The translations under genes were made by a program, and so were the position numbers. Shown piece by piece: positions 24,421-32,376 of a DNA stretch of 40,555 nt. The stretch spans positions 1 to 40,555 of the forward strand of contig JAUCGA010000047.1 of the NCBI GenBank assembly GCA_030377865.1, in the 5' to 3' direction. The DNA comes from Anaerolineales bacterium HSG25 (GTDB lineage: Bacteria > Chloroflexota > Anaerolineae > 4572-78 > J111). The notes beneath the pieces are model-generated. The model ran no database searches, was not told the DNA's origin, and saw only the letters and a program-made list of their open reading frames with translations. How positions within the stretch are numbered: position 1 is the first letter of the stretch; each line of letters begins with the position of its first letter.

Positions 24421-24572
24421 GTTTATCGTTTCATTTATGACTTGTCATGTTGATAAAACCAAAAGCATTTTTCGACAGGATTAACGAGATTAACAGGATT
24501 TTTTTGCCTTTAATCCTGTCCATCCTGTTAATCCTGTCAGATATTGTTTTAGTCATGTTGAAATGATAAACT
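24420..24572. repeat. ~153-bp palindromic element, 'gacaggattaac' family, copy 2
   Basis: Outer arms (agtttatcgtttca ... tgaaatgataaact) enclose an inner long imperfect palindrome of gacaggattaac units. A close relative lies at 32096-32238 and the inner core alone at 7922-7985. It separates the GT remnant from the epimerase gene. Confidence 0.75.
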
Positions 24573-24590
24573 TCTGATCTATAAACAACC

Positions 24591-25622
24591 ATGACCAAAA
24601 TCCTTGTCACCGGCGGAACCGGATTTTTAGGCGGCGCGCTCGTCCGGCGCTTGCAGAACATGCCCGTATCAATCACAGTCGTAGGCCGGAATCGTTCGGT
24701 CGGTGAGGTACTCACTCAGCAGGGTGTGCGTTTCATTCAGGCCGACTTAGCCGATCGAGCGGCTATGGAGCGGGCGTGCCGTAATCAAGACATCGTCTTT
24801 CATTGTGGCGCGCTCTCCGCGCCGTGGGGACGACGAGCCGATTTTTATTCAGCCAATCTAATCGGCACGCAGAACGTCATCCACGGCTGTTTTACCCACA
24901 AGATCAAACGGCTCATTCATGTTTCTACCCCAGCCATCTACTTTAATTACCAAAATCGGCTCAATGTGGCAGAGTATGATCGCCTGCCAGCCAAGCCGGT
25001 CAACGCCTATGCCGAGACCAAACGACTGGCAGAACAAGCTATCAACCGAGCCTATCAGCATGGTTTGCCGGTTATCACTCTGCGACCGCGAGCCATTTTT
25101 GGGCCGGGCGACCAAGCTATCTTTCCCCGCCTCATCCGAGCCATTAAAAGCGGGCGCTTACGCATCATTGGCGGCGGACAGGCTCAAACCGACTTGACCT
25201 ACATTGAGAACGTGGTCTCTGCTCTGTTATTGGCTCAAACTTCACCCCCAGAAACATTGGGCCGAGCCTACAATATTACCAATGGTCAACCCGTCTCCAT
25301 GTGGCACATGATTACACAGATTTGTCAGCGATTGGGCTACCCGCCACCCCGTCGCCATGTGCCGTTTCGAGTGGCCTACTACGGAGCCGGTTTGTTAGAG
25401 ACGGCTCACCATATCTTCATGCCCCATCGTGAACCAATGGTCACCCGGTATGGAGTTGGCCTCTTGGGGCGCACCATCACTCTCGATATTCGAGCCGCTC
25501 AGCGAGATTTAGGCTATCAGCCGCGGGTCAGCATGGCAGATGGCCTAGAGCATTTTTTGACATGGTGGGTGAAAAATCAAAACTTATTACAGGAGTCCCA
25601 AACCCAACCCGTTGAGACCTAA
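24591..25622 (+). CDS. NAD(P)-dependent sugar epimerase/dehydratase (extended SDR)
   Basis: 343 residues. GGTGFLG (8-14) is the Rossmann dinucleotide-binding loop; S112 and the YAETK motif (Y140, K144) are the catalytic residues. ADLAD at 51-55 would contact the adenine. The family includes nucleotide-sugar epimerases and 3-beta-hydroxysteroid dehydrogenase-like enzymes; NITNGQPVSMWHM in the C-terminal half is the substrate-side strand-helix common to both. Its place inside a glycosyltransferase cluster favours a sugar or lipid-linked sugar substrate. It overlaps the following gene by 11 bases, so the two are coupled. Confidence 0.85.
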   Translation: MTKILVTGGTGFLGGALVRRLQNMPVSITVVGRNRSVGEVLTQQGVRFIQADLADRAAMERACRNQDIVFHCGALSAPWGRRADFYSANLIGTQNVIHGCFTHKIKRLIHVSTPAIYFNYQNRLNVAEYDRLPAKPVNAYAETKRLAEQAINRAYQHGLPVITLRPRAIFGPGDQAIFPRLIRAIKSGRLRIIGGGQAQTDLTYIENVVSALLLAQTSPPETLGRAYNITNGQPVSMWHMITQICQRLGYPPPRRHVPFRVAYYGAGLLETAHHIFMPHREPMVTRYGVGLLGRTITLDIRAAQRDLGYQPRVSMADGLEHFLTWWVKNQNLLQESQTQPVET

Positions 25623-27630
25623 CAATTACACCCTTCTCTTAATTATTTTTGTCGGATTCTGTCTACGCCTCTACAACCTTGGCGCGCAAAGCCTCTGGTA
25701 CGACGAGACGGTCAGCGCCTACCTCGCCAGCCTCCCCCCGCTTGAGTTGATTGCCCACACCGCCCGCGACATTCATCCACCCGGCTACTATCTGCTGTTA
25801 CATAGCTGGACTCGCTTGGTCGGTCATACTGAGTTCGCCCTCGCTTACTTCTCCCTGATATTTGGTTTATTAACCATCCCCTTAAGCTATTTGTTAGGCA
25901 AACGACTTTTCAATCGCTCCGTCGCGCTCTGGACTGCGGCCTTGATGACCTGCTCGCCTTTTGGAATCTGGTATGCTCAAGAGGTACGCATGTACACCCT
26001 CGGAGCCGCTTTGGGGCTACTGGTTGTTTATTGTTTGGTGCGGGGAACCCACTTTGAGCAAATATCCGTACAACTCAGAAACCCGATTTCTCAAAGAAAT
26101 CGGGTTTCTAGGAATCGTCACTGGCTTGGCTATTGGCTATCGGCTACGCTAGGACTATATAGCCTCTACTATTTTGCCTTTTTGTTGATTCCTGTCAACA
26201 TGTTTTTTGGCGGGTATCTGCTGGCTCTAAAGGTTTTAAAAACCTTTAGAGTCTATATCATTACCAATTTGCTGATTGTGGTCAGCTACACCCCGTGGCT
26301 ACCAACCTTTTGGCGACAGGCGACTAATCCACCAGTACCACCGTGGCGTAATTTTGATCTGTCTGACCTGCCCCAAATCGTTCTTGAAATATGGACGGTC
26401 TTGTCACTAGGGCAGTCGGTACAGACCGTTACCGTGTGGCCGATTCTTTTGCTGATGTTGGTATTGTTTGCCCTTGGAGTTTGGCAGTTGAGCCGCCAAG
26501 CCCCCACCAGCCTGTTTCTCCTGCTGACCTATCTCATCGCGCCAATTGGCCTGATTCTGGGACTGTCTTTTATTACCCCTCTTTACCATGTGCGATACAT
26601 CTTCATCTATAGCCCACCTTTTTACATGTTGGTGGCGCTTGGAATTGCCCTCTTTTCGGCAAAGCGAGCGTTACACCCCTATTTTAACATTCTACTTTTT
26701 TTACCTATTTTTCTGACCTCGTTATATTCGATTCAGCAGTTGCATACCAATCCTCTTTATCAGGCCGACGATTATCGAGCCGCGGTACAGTATATCGAGA
26801 ACCAGTGGCAACCGGGGGATATACTCATCAGCAATGCCGGATATATTTATCCGGCGGTGCTTTATTATGCCGACTTGCCCTTTCAACACAGTCGGCTGGT
26901 TCCGTACCAACTGCCGCCAACCAATGAGCCGATACTGGTGCAGACCGGAACGGTCAACGGTAGTGAACAGTTAGGGTGGGGCGACCCGCGAGCCGATTTT
27001 TACCCCATGTCAGAAGCTGAAACACAAACCGCATTGACACAGATGTCTGAGCAATTTCCGCGTTGGTGGATTCTGCGGGTTTACGATACCGTGACCGACC
27101 CCGACGGAACGATTCGGGCTTGGCTTGATGAGCATGCCATTCTAGTTGAAGATCAACCCTTTGCTGGCGAGAGTTACCTGCGGGTACAAAGTTTCACTTT
27201 TTCCAATACACCACCTAAATTGAATCCTACTGCTACCTTTGCGGATCATGTGACCTTGCTTGATTGGCAGTTATCGAGCGGAGGGTGGCAGGCCGGGCAG
27301 AGCGTACCGCTCAAGTTGTGGTGGCAGGTCGACGAGAGACCCACGGCTGACTATAAATTCTCACTCAAACTGTGGCATCCGTCTGGTACATTAGCGGCGC
27401 AGGGAAAGGACGGTTGGTCGGTGGGAACTTTTTATCGTATGAGCCAGTGGCAACCTAACGAGCCAGTTTATCAGGCTACAGAACTGGCTTTACCAGCAGA
27501 TATTGCCCCCGGCACCTATTGGCTTAATGTGGAGTTATATCATCCCGAAACAGGTCAGCCGCTTCCTCGTTTGGATGGAGCTGATCCGGTGGTGACGTTA
27601 GGGCCGATTGAGGTTGTGGGAAAATGGTAA
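25612..27630 (+). CDS. PMT_2/GT39-83-like membrane glycosyltransferase
   Basis: 672 residues from a TTG start overlapping the epimerase stop by 11 bases (AGGAG is 16 bases upstream, a little far). RLYNLGAQSLWYDETVSAYL is close to the canonical PMT_2 first loop with the catalytic DE-type acidic residue, and HPPGYYLLLHSWTRL is the second conserved loop. About ten membrane segments are followed by one extracytoplasmic beta module (539-672) related to those of its paralogues. Residues 156-166 (RNPISQRNRVS) are encoded exactly by a 33-base palindrome of the MITE-like core inserted in frame. The stop codon lies within another such element (27627-27700). It likely transfers sugars from polyprenyl-phosphate donors. 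Confidence 0.85.
   Translation: MRPNNYTLLLIIFVGFCLRLYNLGAQSLWYDETVSAYLASLPPLELIAHTARDIHPPGYYLLLHSWTRLVGHTEFALAYFSLIFGLLTIPLSYLLGKRLFNRSVALWTAALMTCSPFGIWYAQEVRMYTLGAALGLLVVYCLVRGTHFEQISVQLRNPISQRNRVSRNRHWLGYWLSATLGLYSLYYFAFLLIPVNMFFGGYLLALKVLKTFRVYIITNLLIVVSYTPWLPTFWRQATNPPVPPWRNFDLSDLPQIVLEIWTVLSLGQSVQTVTVWPILLLMLVLFALGVWQLSRQAPTSLFLLLTYLIAPIGLILGLSFITPLYHVRYIFIYSPPFYMLVALGIALFSAKRALHPYFNILLFLPIFLTSLYSIQQLHTNPLYQADDYRAAVQYIENQWQPGDILISNAGYIYPAVLYYADLPFQHSRLVPYQLPPTNEPILVQTGTVNGSEQLGWGDPRADFYPMSEAETQTALTQMSEQFPRWWILRVYDTVTDPDGTIRAWLDEHAILVEDQPFAGESYLRVQSFTFSNTPPKLNPTATFADHVTLLDWQLSSGGWQAGQSVPLKLWWQVDERPTADYKFSLKLWHPSGTLAAQGKDGWSVGTFYRMSQWQPNEPVYQATELALPADIAPGTYWLNVELYHPETGQPLPRLDGADPVVTLGPIEVVGKW
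26077..26109. repeat. MITE-like core palindrome inside a coding sequence
   Basis: A 15-bp perfect stem (26077-26091 with 26095-26109) identical in sequence to the core of the element at 21462-21552, sitting precisely on codon boundaries and adding 11 sense codons to the PMT_2 gene. The outer arms of the element are missing. Confidence 0.85.
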
Positions 27631-27700
27631 AAATTCAGTAAAACTGCCCTAGAAACCCGATTTTTTTGAGAAATCGGGTTTCTGACGTTCCTTCTGGCGA
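27627..27700. mobile_element. MITE-like element, agaaacccgattt family, 3'-truncated copy
   Basis: Begins gtaaaaattcag, whose taa is the stop codon of the PMT_2 gene, and ends at ttctggcga without the right outer arm. It lies between the convergent genes ending at 27630 and 27722. No target duplication is visible, consistent with truncation. Confidence 0.75.
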
Positions 27701-27721
27701 ATACATGTTGGCATCTTGCGA

Positions 27722-29926
27722 CTACTCTAAGGCGACCCTACTCACAAAGATGGGCTTATTCCCATCAACCTGAAATTTCAGATTGACCCAATTTGCGGCA
27801 ATTGGTGGTAGCTCGAATTTGTGGACTGTAGAGCCACTTTGCACGCTCAAACTGGTCAGCGAGGTATCGTCGATAAAGACATGCAACGTCGAGTCTATCT
27901 GGTCTGAACCGACAGTGGTCATGGCAACCGTTAGGGACTGATTTTGAGGATGATGTAGAAATAACTCTGTGCCAGTGGTAGTAATGAAACGCCCTGATTC
28001 TGATAGATTCGGGTGATTCTGATAATCGCTCCAGCCCTCACCGAGCGACATGTAGGGGCGAGTCTCAGTTTTCGGCGGGGCTTGATATACCTTCAAACGA
28101 CCGTCATCATACATCGGCGATTGGTCAGGTAACGCCGCGTATAGCCATTTTTCAGTCGCTTCACGCTCCGGGCCGGGTGGCATTTGCCAGTAGTCTAACG
28201 TGATGTATCGCAGGTTAAAGTCATAAAAAATTGTCGGGGCAATCTCGGCCAAGGATTGGTCGATAATATCGGCTCGTAGGTAGCGCCAATGCTGTAACAC
28301 TGGTGTACGCCAAGCCAGTTCTGACGGATTGTTGCGGGAGGTGTAAGCGGTCAACAGTCGTTTTTGATGGACGGTCTGATGTAAGAGCGGAGTCGGACGA
28401 TCCCAGTTCATGGGTAGTTCGGCGATGGTGTACTCTGCCGAATCTTGACCAAGTGTCTCAAAAAATACGGGTATTTCGACCTGTGACATGGGGTAAGGAA
28501 CGACCAAAAACTCAAATAAAATTAGACCGGTCGGAACAAGGTAACAAGCATGCTTTAATACCTGTTGATTTTGTCGAAACCACGTTGATTGATTTTGTCG
28601 AAACCATGCTGGTTGAGCCTGCCGAAACCCATCTTCTGCGGCTGGCTCCAGTACTGTTTCGACCCACAGTTGTAACTGTGCAATCGCTAAACTAACCAAT
28701 ACCCCCAAACCGAGCATGACTATCAAATCGTACCGGCTGAGGGAGCGGGTCAGGTCGATAAATGGTACGGTATGATACAAGAACAAGTAAGGTAGAGGGA
28801 GCGGCCAGTCACCAAGGCTAATAATCTGCCCGTTGACATGCAGATATGGCCCTAAAGCTAATATCATAAAGCTGAGGCTGATAAATGTCCAATATTTAAC
28901 CCATTTTTGTCGCCAGCCAACAATGATGATAAATAGAGTCAACAATAGGGTGGTAAATCCAGCGAATATCAGCCGCTCAGAGGTGGTTGTAGTGAAGTTA
29001 TTGGCGATTGATGTAGCCCATTCACCCCATAGTGGGTGCAGTTCAGAGGGGGTGACAAAGGCCAACAAGTCGGCAGATAGAACAATATTTTGGGTGAGGC
29101 CGGTTTCTAAATCGGGCCTCTGGTTGGCGTTGAGGGCCATCGGAGCTAATAACGGTGAGGTAATCAGGCCAAAAATAAATCCAATGCCTAACAATTGCCA
29201 TAGCGGACGCAAGAGCTGTAACCATGACATGCTCTTTCGTTCTTTTAGGTGAGAGCCGAGAATCCAGATCAGGGTTAGGGTACTAAATATCAAAAGATAA
29301 AGGGTATGATAGAGCGCCACTAAAGTTGTTAATAGTAGAAATAGGGCACACAGTATCAGATTCGGCAGATCAAGATAGGGGCGGTTTGAGGGTTGATTAA
29401 AAGTACGGAGGAGCCACAATATATAAAAGGGCGGCCAGATCAGGCTGAAAACTTGCATGTGTCCTAACAAATGAGCCATGTGGAAAGGTGACATGGTATA
29501 GACCAGCCCACCGACGAACGCGGCTGGATATGGATTGCGCGTAGTGAACTTGCTACTGGTTGATAAGACATACAACGACAACAGATACGCGCCGTATCCG
29601 GCCAAGGTGAAACTGATCAGTACAACACTGTTGTAAGCTACGGTAAGACCAAAATTTAGCTGTATCGGTAGCGTCCATAGACCATTGAAGATGTTAAGGG
29701 TATGAAATAGGAGACTAACTCCGTTGGGGGCATAGAGGTGGTCGGTAAAATATGGGGTATTGCCTTGAACCAGCATGGCTTCTCGAACCCACCACAGATT
29801 CCAATAGTTCTGCCAACCGTCAAACCCATCGCCGGGGATAGCGGTGGTCAAATGGTTAGCGATGGGCCAGGTCATAGCAATTGTCAACAAGAAATAGAGA
29901 ATTAAAACTATGAGGTGTCGTTTCAT
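27722..29926 (-). CDS. Polytopic membrane protein, GT-C/YfhO-like
   Basis: 734 residues in the opposite orientation to the cluster. The N-terminus has a membrane helix followed by the loop IPGDGFDGWQNYWNLWW and LYAPNGVSLLFHT. This pattern is common in uncharacterised Chloroflexota membrane proteins related to GT-C glycosyltransferases. Around ten further hydrophobic segments reach about residue 430. A Gln/Phe-rich insert with repeated WFRQNQ follows (about 430-455, from a gattttgtcgaaacc repeat). The C-terminal ~270 residues are extracytoplasmic and beta-rich. Function is probably sugar transfer or polymer export at the surface; the fold call is uncertain. Confidence 0.65.
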   Translation of the reverse strand: MKRHLIVLILYFLLTIAMTWPIANHLTTAIPGDGFDGWQNYWNLWWVREAMLVQGNTPYFTDHLYAPNGVSLLFHTLNIFNGLWTLPIQLNFGLTVAYNSVVLISFTLAGYGAYLLSLYVLSTSSKFTTRNPYPAAFVGGLVYTMSPFHMAHLLGHMQVFSLIWPPFYILWLLRTFNQPSNRPYLDLPNLILCALFLLLTTLVALYHTLYLLIFSTLTLIWILGSHLKERKSMSWLQLLRPLWQLLGIGFIFGLITSPLLAPMALNANQRPDLETGLTQNIVLSADLLAFVTPSELHPLWGEWATSIANNFTTTTSERLIFAGFTTLLLTLFIIIVGWRQKWVKYWTFISLSFMILALGPYLHVNGQIISLGDWPLPLPYLFLYHTVPFIDLTRSLSRYDLIVMLGLGVLVSLAIAQLQLWVETVLEPAAEDGFRQAQPAWFRQNQSTWFRQNQQVLKHACYLVPTGLILFEFLVVPYPMSQVEIPVFFETLGQDSAEYTIAELPMNWDRPTPLLHQTVHQKRLLTAYTSRNNPSELAWRTPVLQHWRYLRADIIDQSLAEIAPTIFYDFNLRYITLDYWQMPPGPEREATEKWLYAALPDQSPMYDDGRLKVYQAPPKTETRPYMSLGEGWSDYQNHPNLSESGRFITTTGTELFLHHPQNQSLTVAMTTVGSDQIDSTLHVFIDDTSLTSLSVQSGSTVHKFELPPIAANWVNLKFQVDGNKPIFVSRVALE

Positions 29927-29940
29927 GGTGGTGGGGGATT

Positions 29941-30078
29941 AGAGTTGTTCGGCAATAAAGGAGTGCAAAAGCTTCTTGCTTTTGCCGGAGACAAACATGC
30001 AAAAACAAGAAGCTTTTGCACTCCGTAGACCTTGAATTTGAGTTTTTATGCGATGGTAAGTTATTGCCGAACAGGTCT
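29941..30078. mobile_element. 138-bp MITE-like palindromic element, copy 4
   Basis: Same ends and inner stem as the other three copies and again exactly 138 bp. The flanks are ATT (left) and ACT (right), a target duplication apparently changed at one base. It lies 15 bases upstream of the start codon of the minus-strand gene at 29926. Confidence 0.85.
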
Positions 30079-30228
30079 ACTCTGCGGCAGTTCGACTTTG
30101 ACACATGATCGGATAAAATGGTTCAGGGTAATCATAACGTTGTCCCAAACTCCGGTAGCATTAGGATAAATTGATATTGAGCAATTAGGAAGTTCCAGAA
30201 TTTAAAACCTCCCAAAACCATTGTGACA

Positions 30229-30294
30229 CTCTACCCCCCCCTGCTAGGGGGAGGAGCCGCTTCCCCCCTAGCAGGGGGACTGAGGGGGGTAGAG
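30229..30294. repeat. Nested C/G-rich palindrome
   Basis: Outer arms ctctacccccc / ggggggtagag (30229-30239 with 30284-30294) and an inner stem ctgctaggggg / ccccctagcag (30241-30251 with 30264-30274). Only one copy is present here. Confidence 0.65.
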
Positions 30295-30363
30295 ACTGGA
30301 CTGATGAAAACAGGGTCAGATTCGGTTTGCTAATTAATCTCGTTTTTATTCCGTTAAACGATA

Positions 30364-30432
30364 AGAACAGGATGCGCAGGATGACACTGATTTTGCGTGT
30401 ACTAATCAGTGTCATCCTGCGCATCCTGTTCT
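30364..30432. repeat. 29-bp-stem perfect palindrome, 'gaacaggatgcgc' family, copy B
   Basis: Arms 30364-30392 and 30404-30432 pair perfectly. Compared with the copy at 16013-16086 the stem differs (gcgcagg versus gcgcgga), but the compensating changes are present in both arms, so pairing has been kept. Confidence 0.8.
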
Positions 30433-30563
30433 AAATGCACCTGAAACATGGAACAAAACTGGAATCGATTTGTGACCCCAAAATGGCTCCGATTAACGTT
30501 AATTTTCACCAGCCTAGGTAGAGACTCTGCTCAATTTGGGAGATTTATTTTCTTGGAATTGCA

Positions 30564-31037
30564 TTAGGTTAGAGCAGATTGAATATCTATCAGGTGTTGT
30601 CGTTGATGTCCGGCAATAATCTGATAATATTTCTCTACCGATACTACTCCGAATGAGGGATGTTCTCCGCTAAGTTCCCATTCATGAGATTCAATCGTTT
30701 TTAATCGTTCTAATGTTTTTTGACGTACCTCCTCTAACCCCTGTAATAGCTGGGCTGGCGTTAAATCGCCCATCCGTTTTTTAACCCCGGCGTTCCAACG
30801 ATCTAAATCAAATCCTTGGGGCAGAGTCTCCCGTCCGGCACGGATTTTATGGATTTGGATACTTAGACCAGTTTCGGCTTCTACCAGATGGGTGATAATG
30901 TCTCGGACTGTCCACTGGTTTCCTTCGCTAAATACCTCCTGTTCCCACTGCTCTGGGGTGAGGGTTTCTAAATAGCTGACGAGTTCGGTTTTGTTTTTAG
31001 AAAGATATTGTTTTATGGTTGTTTTTTTGTCAGACAT
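30564..31037 (-). CDS. DinB/DUF664-like four-helix metal-binding protein
   Basis: 157 residues. The DinB-like pattern is visible: WTVRDIITHLVEAE supplies the first His (about 51), and GHQRQHLIDI near the C-terminus supplies the remaining pair. The N-terminus (ELVSYLETLTPEQWEQ) is the usual first helix. The superfamily includes DinB, bacillithiol transferases and thiol-dependent isomerases; the exact reaction is unknown. GAGGAG lies seven bases before the ATG, within the 13-base gap after the ornithine-cyclodeaminase-like gene, so the two form an operon. Confidence 0.82.
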   Translation of the reverse strand: MSDKKTTIKQYLSKNKTELVSYLETLTPEQWEQEVFSEGNQWTVRDIITHLVEAETGLSIQIHKIRAGRETLPQGFDLDRWNAGVKKRMGDLTPAQLLQGLEEVRQKTLERLKTIESHEWELSGEHPSFGVVSVEKYYQIIAGHQRQHLIDIQSALT

Positions 31038-31050
31038 GGTAAAACTCCTC

Positions 31051-32037
31051 TTATAGTTCGATAATTTGCCCTAAATTTAGCTTATTGGCAACTTTGTACG
31101 CTTCAGTAGCCGCACTCGTATCTTGAACCGCCACACCCACCGACTTAAAAAAGGTAATCTCGTCAGAATTTTCTCGCCCCGGTATCTCTTGGTTGACGAT
31201 TTGTCCCAACTCGCCATGCAGGTCAACTTTGCGTAGCTGATTGTTATTGATGGGAATCACCAAATCACCAGCCTCAGCCAAACATGCCTGTAACGAATCG
31301 ACCACGATTTTAGATCGTTTCACTGTCACCACATCGACCTCTTGCATGGTGGCCGAGTATGACCCCACGCCAGTGATATGAGTTCCCGCAGAAAGGTATT
31401 TTCCATCGAAAACCGGCGTTGTAGAATTGGTGGCGGTGATGATGATGTTGGATTGGGCAACTGCTTCATGAATATCATTTCCAACAGGAGTATCGACGGT
31501 TAGCTTATAAGGCCATTGTCTGACCTCTGCGGCGAATTTTTCGAGAGACTCTGCACTTCGACCCACAATCGAAACCGTTTTGATGGGGCGCACCACACAG
31601 ACTGCTTTGAGTTGGGCACGAGCCTGCACTCCCGCCCCAAACACAGTCACATGAGAGGCATCGGAGCGAGCTAACAGGTCTGCCGCTAGCCCACCACCCG
31701 CACCAGTTCTAATGGCGGTTAAAGCCTCCCCATTCAACAAAGCCACAGGCTGACCCGTTTGTGGGTCAAACACAGTGGCTAAGGCCATGACGGCAGGCAA
31801 ACCACGGCTAGGGTTGTCGCCCCATAGCGTTACCGTTTTGACGGCCAACTCCTGACTTTGGCTCAGGTAAGCGGGCATGAGTAACATCAGTCCTTGCTCT
31901 GTTTCGAGCCGACTCCGTAGCGGCATACGAGCCTGTCCGGCTGACAGTTGCCCAAAGGCACGACGCATAACCTCAATGGCTTGGGGCATAGGTAAGGCTT
32001 GTTCTACATCTTTGGCTGATAAAATTCGTAGTTTCAT
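31051..32037 (-). CDS. Ornithine cyclodeaminase / mu-crystallin family protein
   Basis: 328 residues from the ATG at 32035-32037; a TTG two codons earlier is possible. Family features: SRLETEQGLMLLMPAYL, AVKTVTLWGDNPSRGLP, the substrate-side TAIRTGAGGGLAADLLA and the Rossmann loop VTVFGAGVQARAQL, all in the expected order. Members are NAD(P)-dependent and include ornithine cyclodeaminase, alanine dehydrogenase, ketimine reductase and opine-type enzymes; these cannot be told apart here. The gene is followed after 13 bases by the DinB-like gene. Confidence 0.9.
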   Translation of the reverse strand: MKLRILSAKDVEQALPMPQAIEVMRRAFGQLSAGQARMPLRSRLETEQGLMLLMPAYLSQSQELAVKTVTLWGDNPSRGLPAVMALATVFDPQTGQPVALLNGEALTAIRTGAGGGLAADLLARSDASHVTVFGAGVQARAQLKAVCVVRPIKTVSIVGRSAESLEKFAAEVRQWPYKLTVDTPVGNDIHEAVAQSNIIITATNSTTPVFDGKYLSAGTHITGVGSYSATMQEVDVVTVKRSKIVVDSLQACLAEAGDLVIPINNNQLRKVDLHGELGQIVNQEIPGRENSDEITFFKSVGVAVQDTSAATEAYKVANKLNLGQIIEL

Positions 32038-32095
32038 GGGCAATTCTGGCGATTTAACGATTCTGGCGATTCAACAATTCGGTATTCGTAACAAA

Positions 32096-32238
32096 AGTTT
32101 GTCGTTTCATTCATAACCTGACATGTTGATAAAACCAAAATTATTTTTTGACAGAATTAACAGGATTTTTTGCCTTTAATCTTGTTAATTCTGTTAATCT
32201 TGTCAGATATTGTTTTAGTCATGTTGAAATGATAAACT
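32096..32238. repeat. ~143-bp palindromic element, 'gacaggattaac' family, copy 3
   Basis: Shares outer arms and the stretch tcagatattgttttagtcatgttgaaatg-type right side with the element at 24420-24572. It lies directly next to the MITE-like element at 32246; together they fill most of the 340-base gap between the ornithine-cyclodeaminase-like and nfo genes. Confidence 0.72.
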
Positions 32239-32245
32239 TCTGTTC

Positions 32246-32336
32246 GTAAATATTCAGTGAATTCGCCAGAAAGAGTGTCAGAAACCCGATTTCTTTAAGA
32301 AATCGGGTTTTTAGGGCTACTTTACTGAACTTTTAC
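32246..32336. mobile_element. 91-bp MITE-like element, agaaacccgattt family
   Basis: Full length with outer arms gtaaatattcag and ctgaacttttac. A 7-base ttctgtt occurs on both sides (32238-32244 and 32342-32348) but the right one is offset by 5 bases, so a target duplication is uncertain for this copy. Confidence 0.8.
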
Positions 32337-32376
32337 CGATATTCTGTTGAATCGTTAGAATCGCTGAATCGCTCCG

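Larger units (their letters stand above)
30079..30563. other. Intergenic gap with palindromes only
   Basis: 485 bases between divergent promoter regions and the 3' end of the DinB-like gene. It contains the C/G-rich double palindrome (30229-30294) and the 29-bp-stem palindrome (30364-30432). I see no gene in the rest. Confidence 0.6.
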
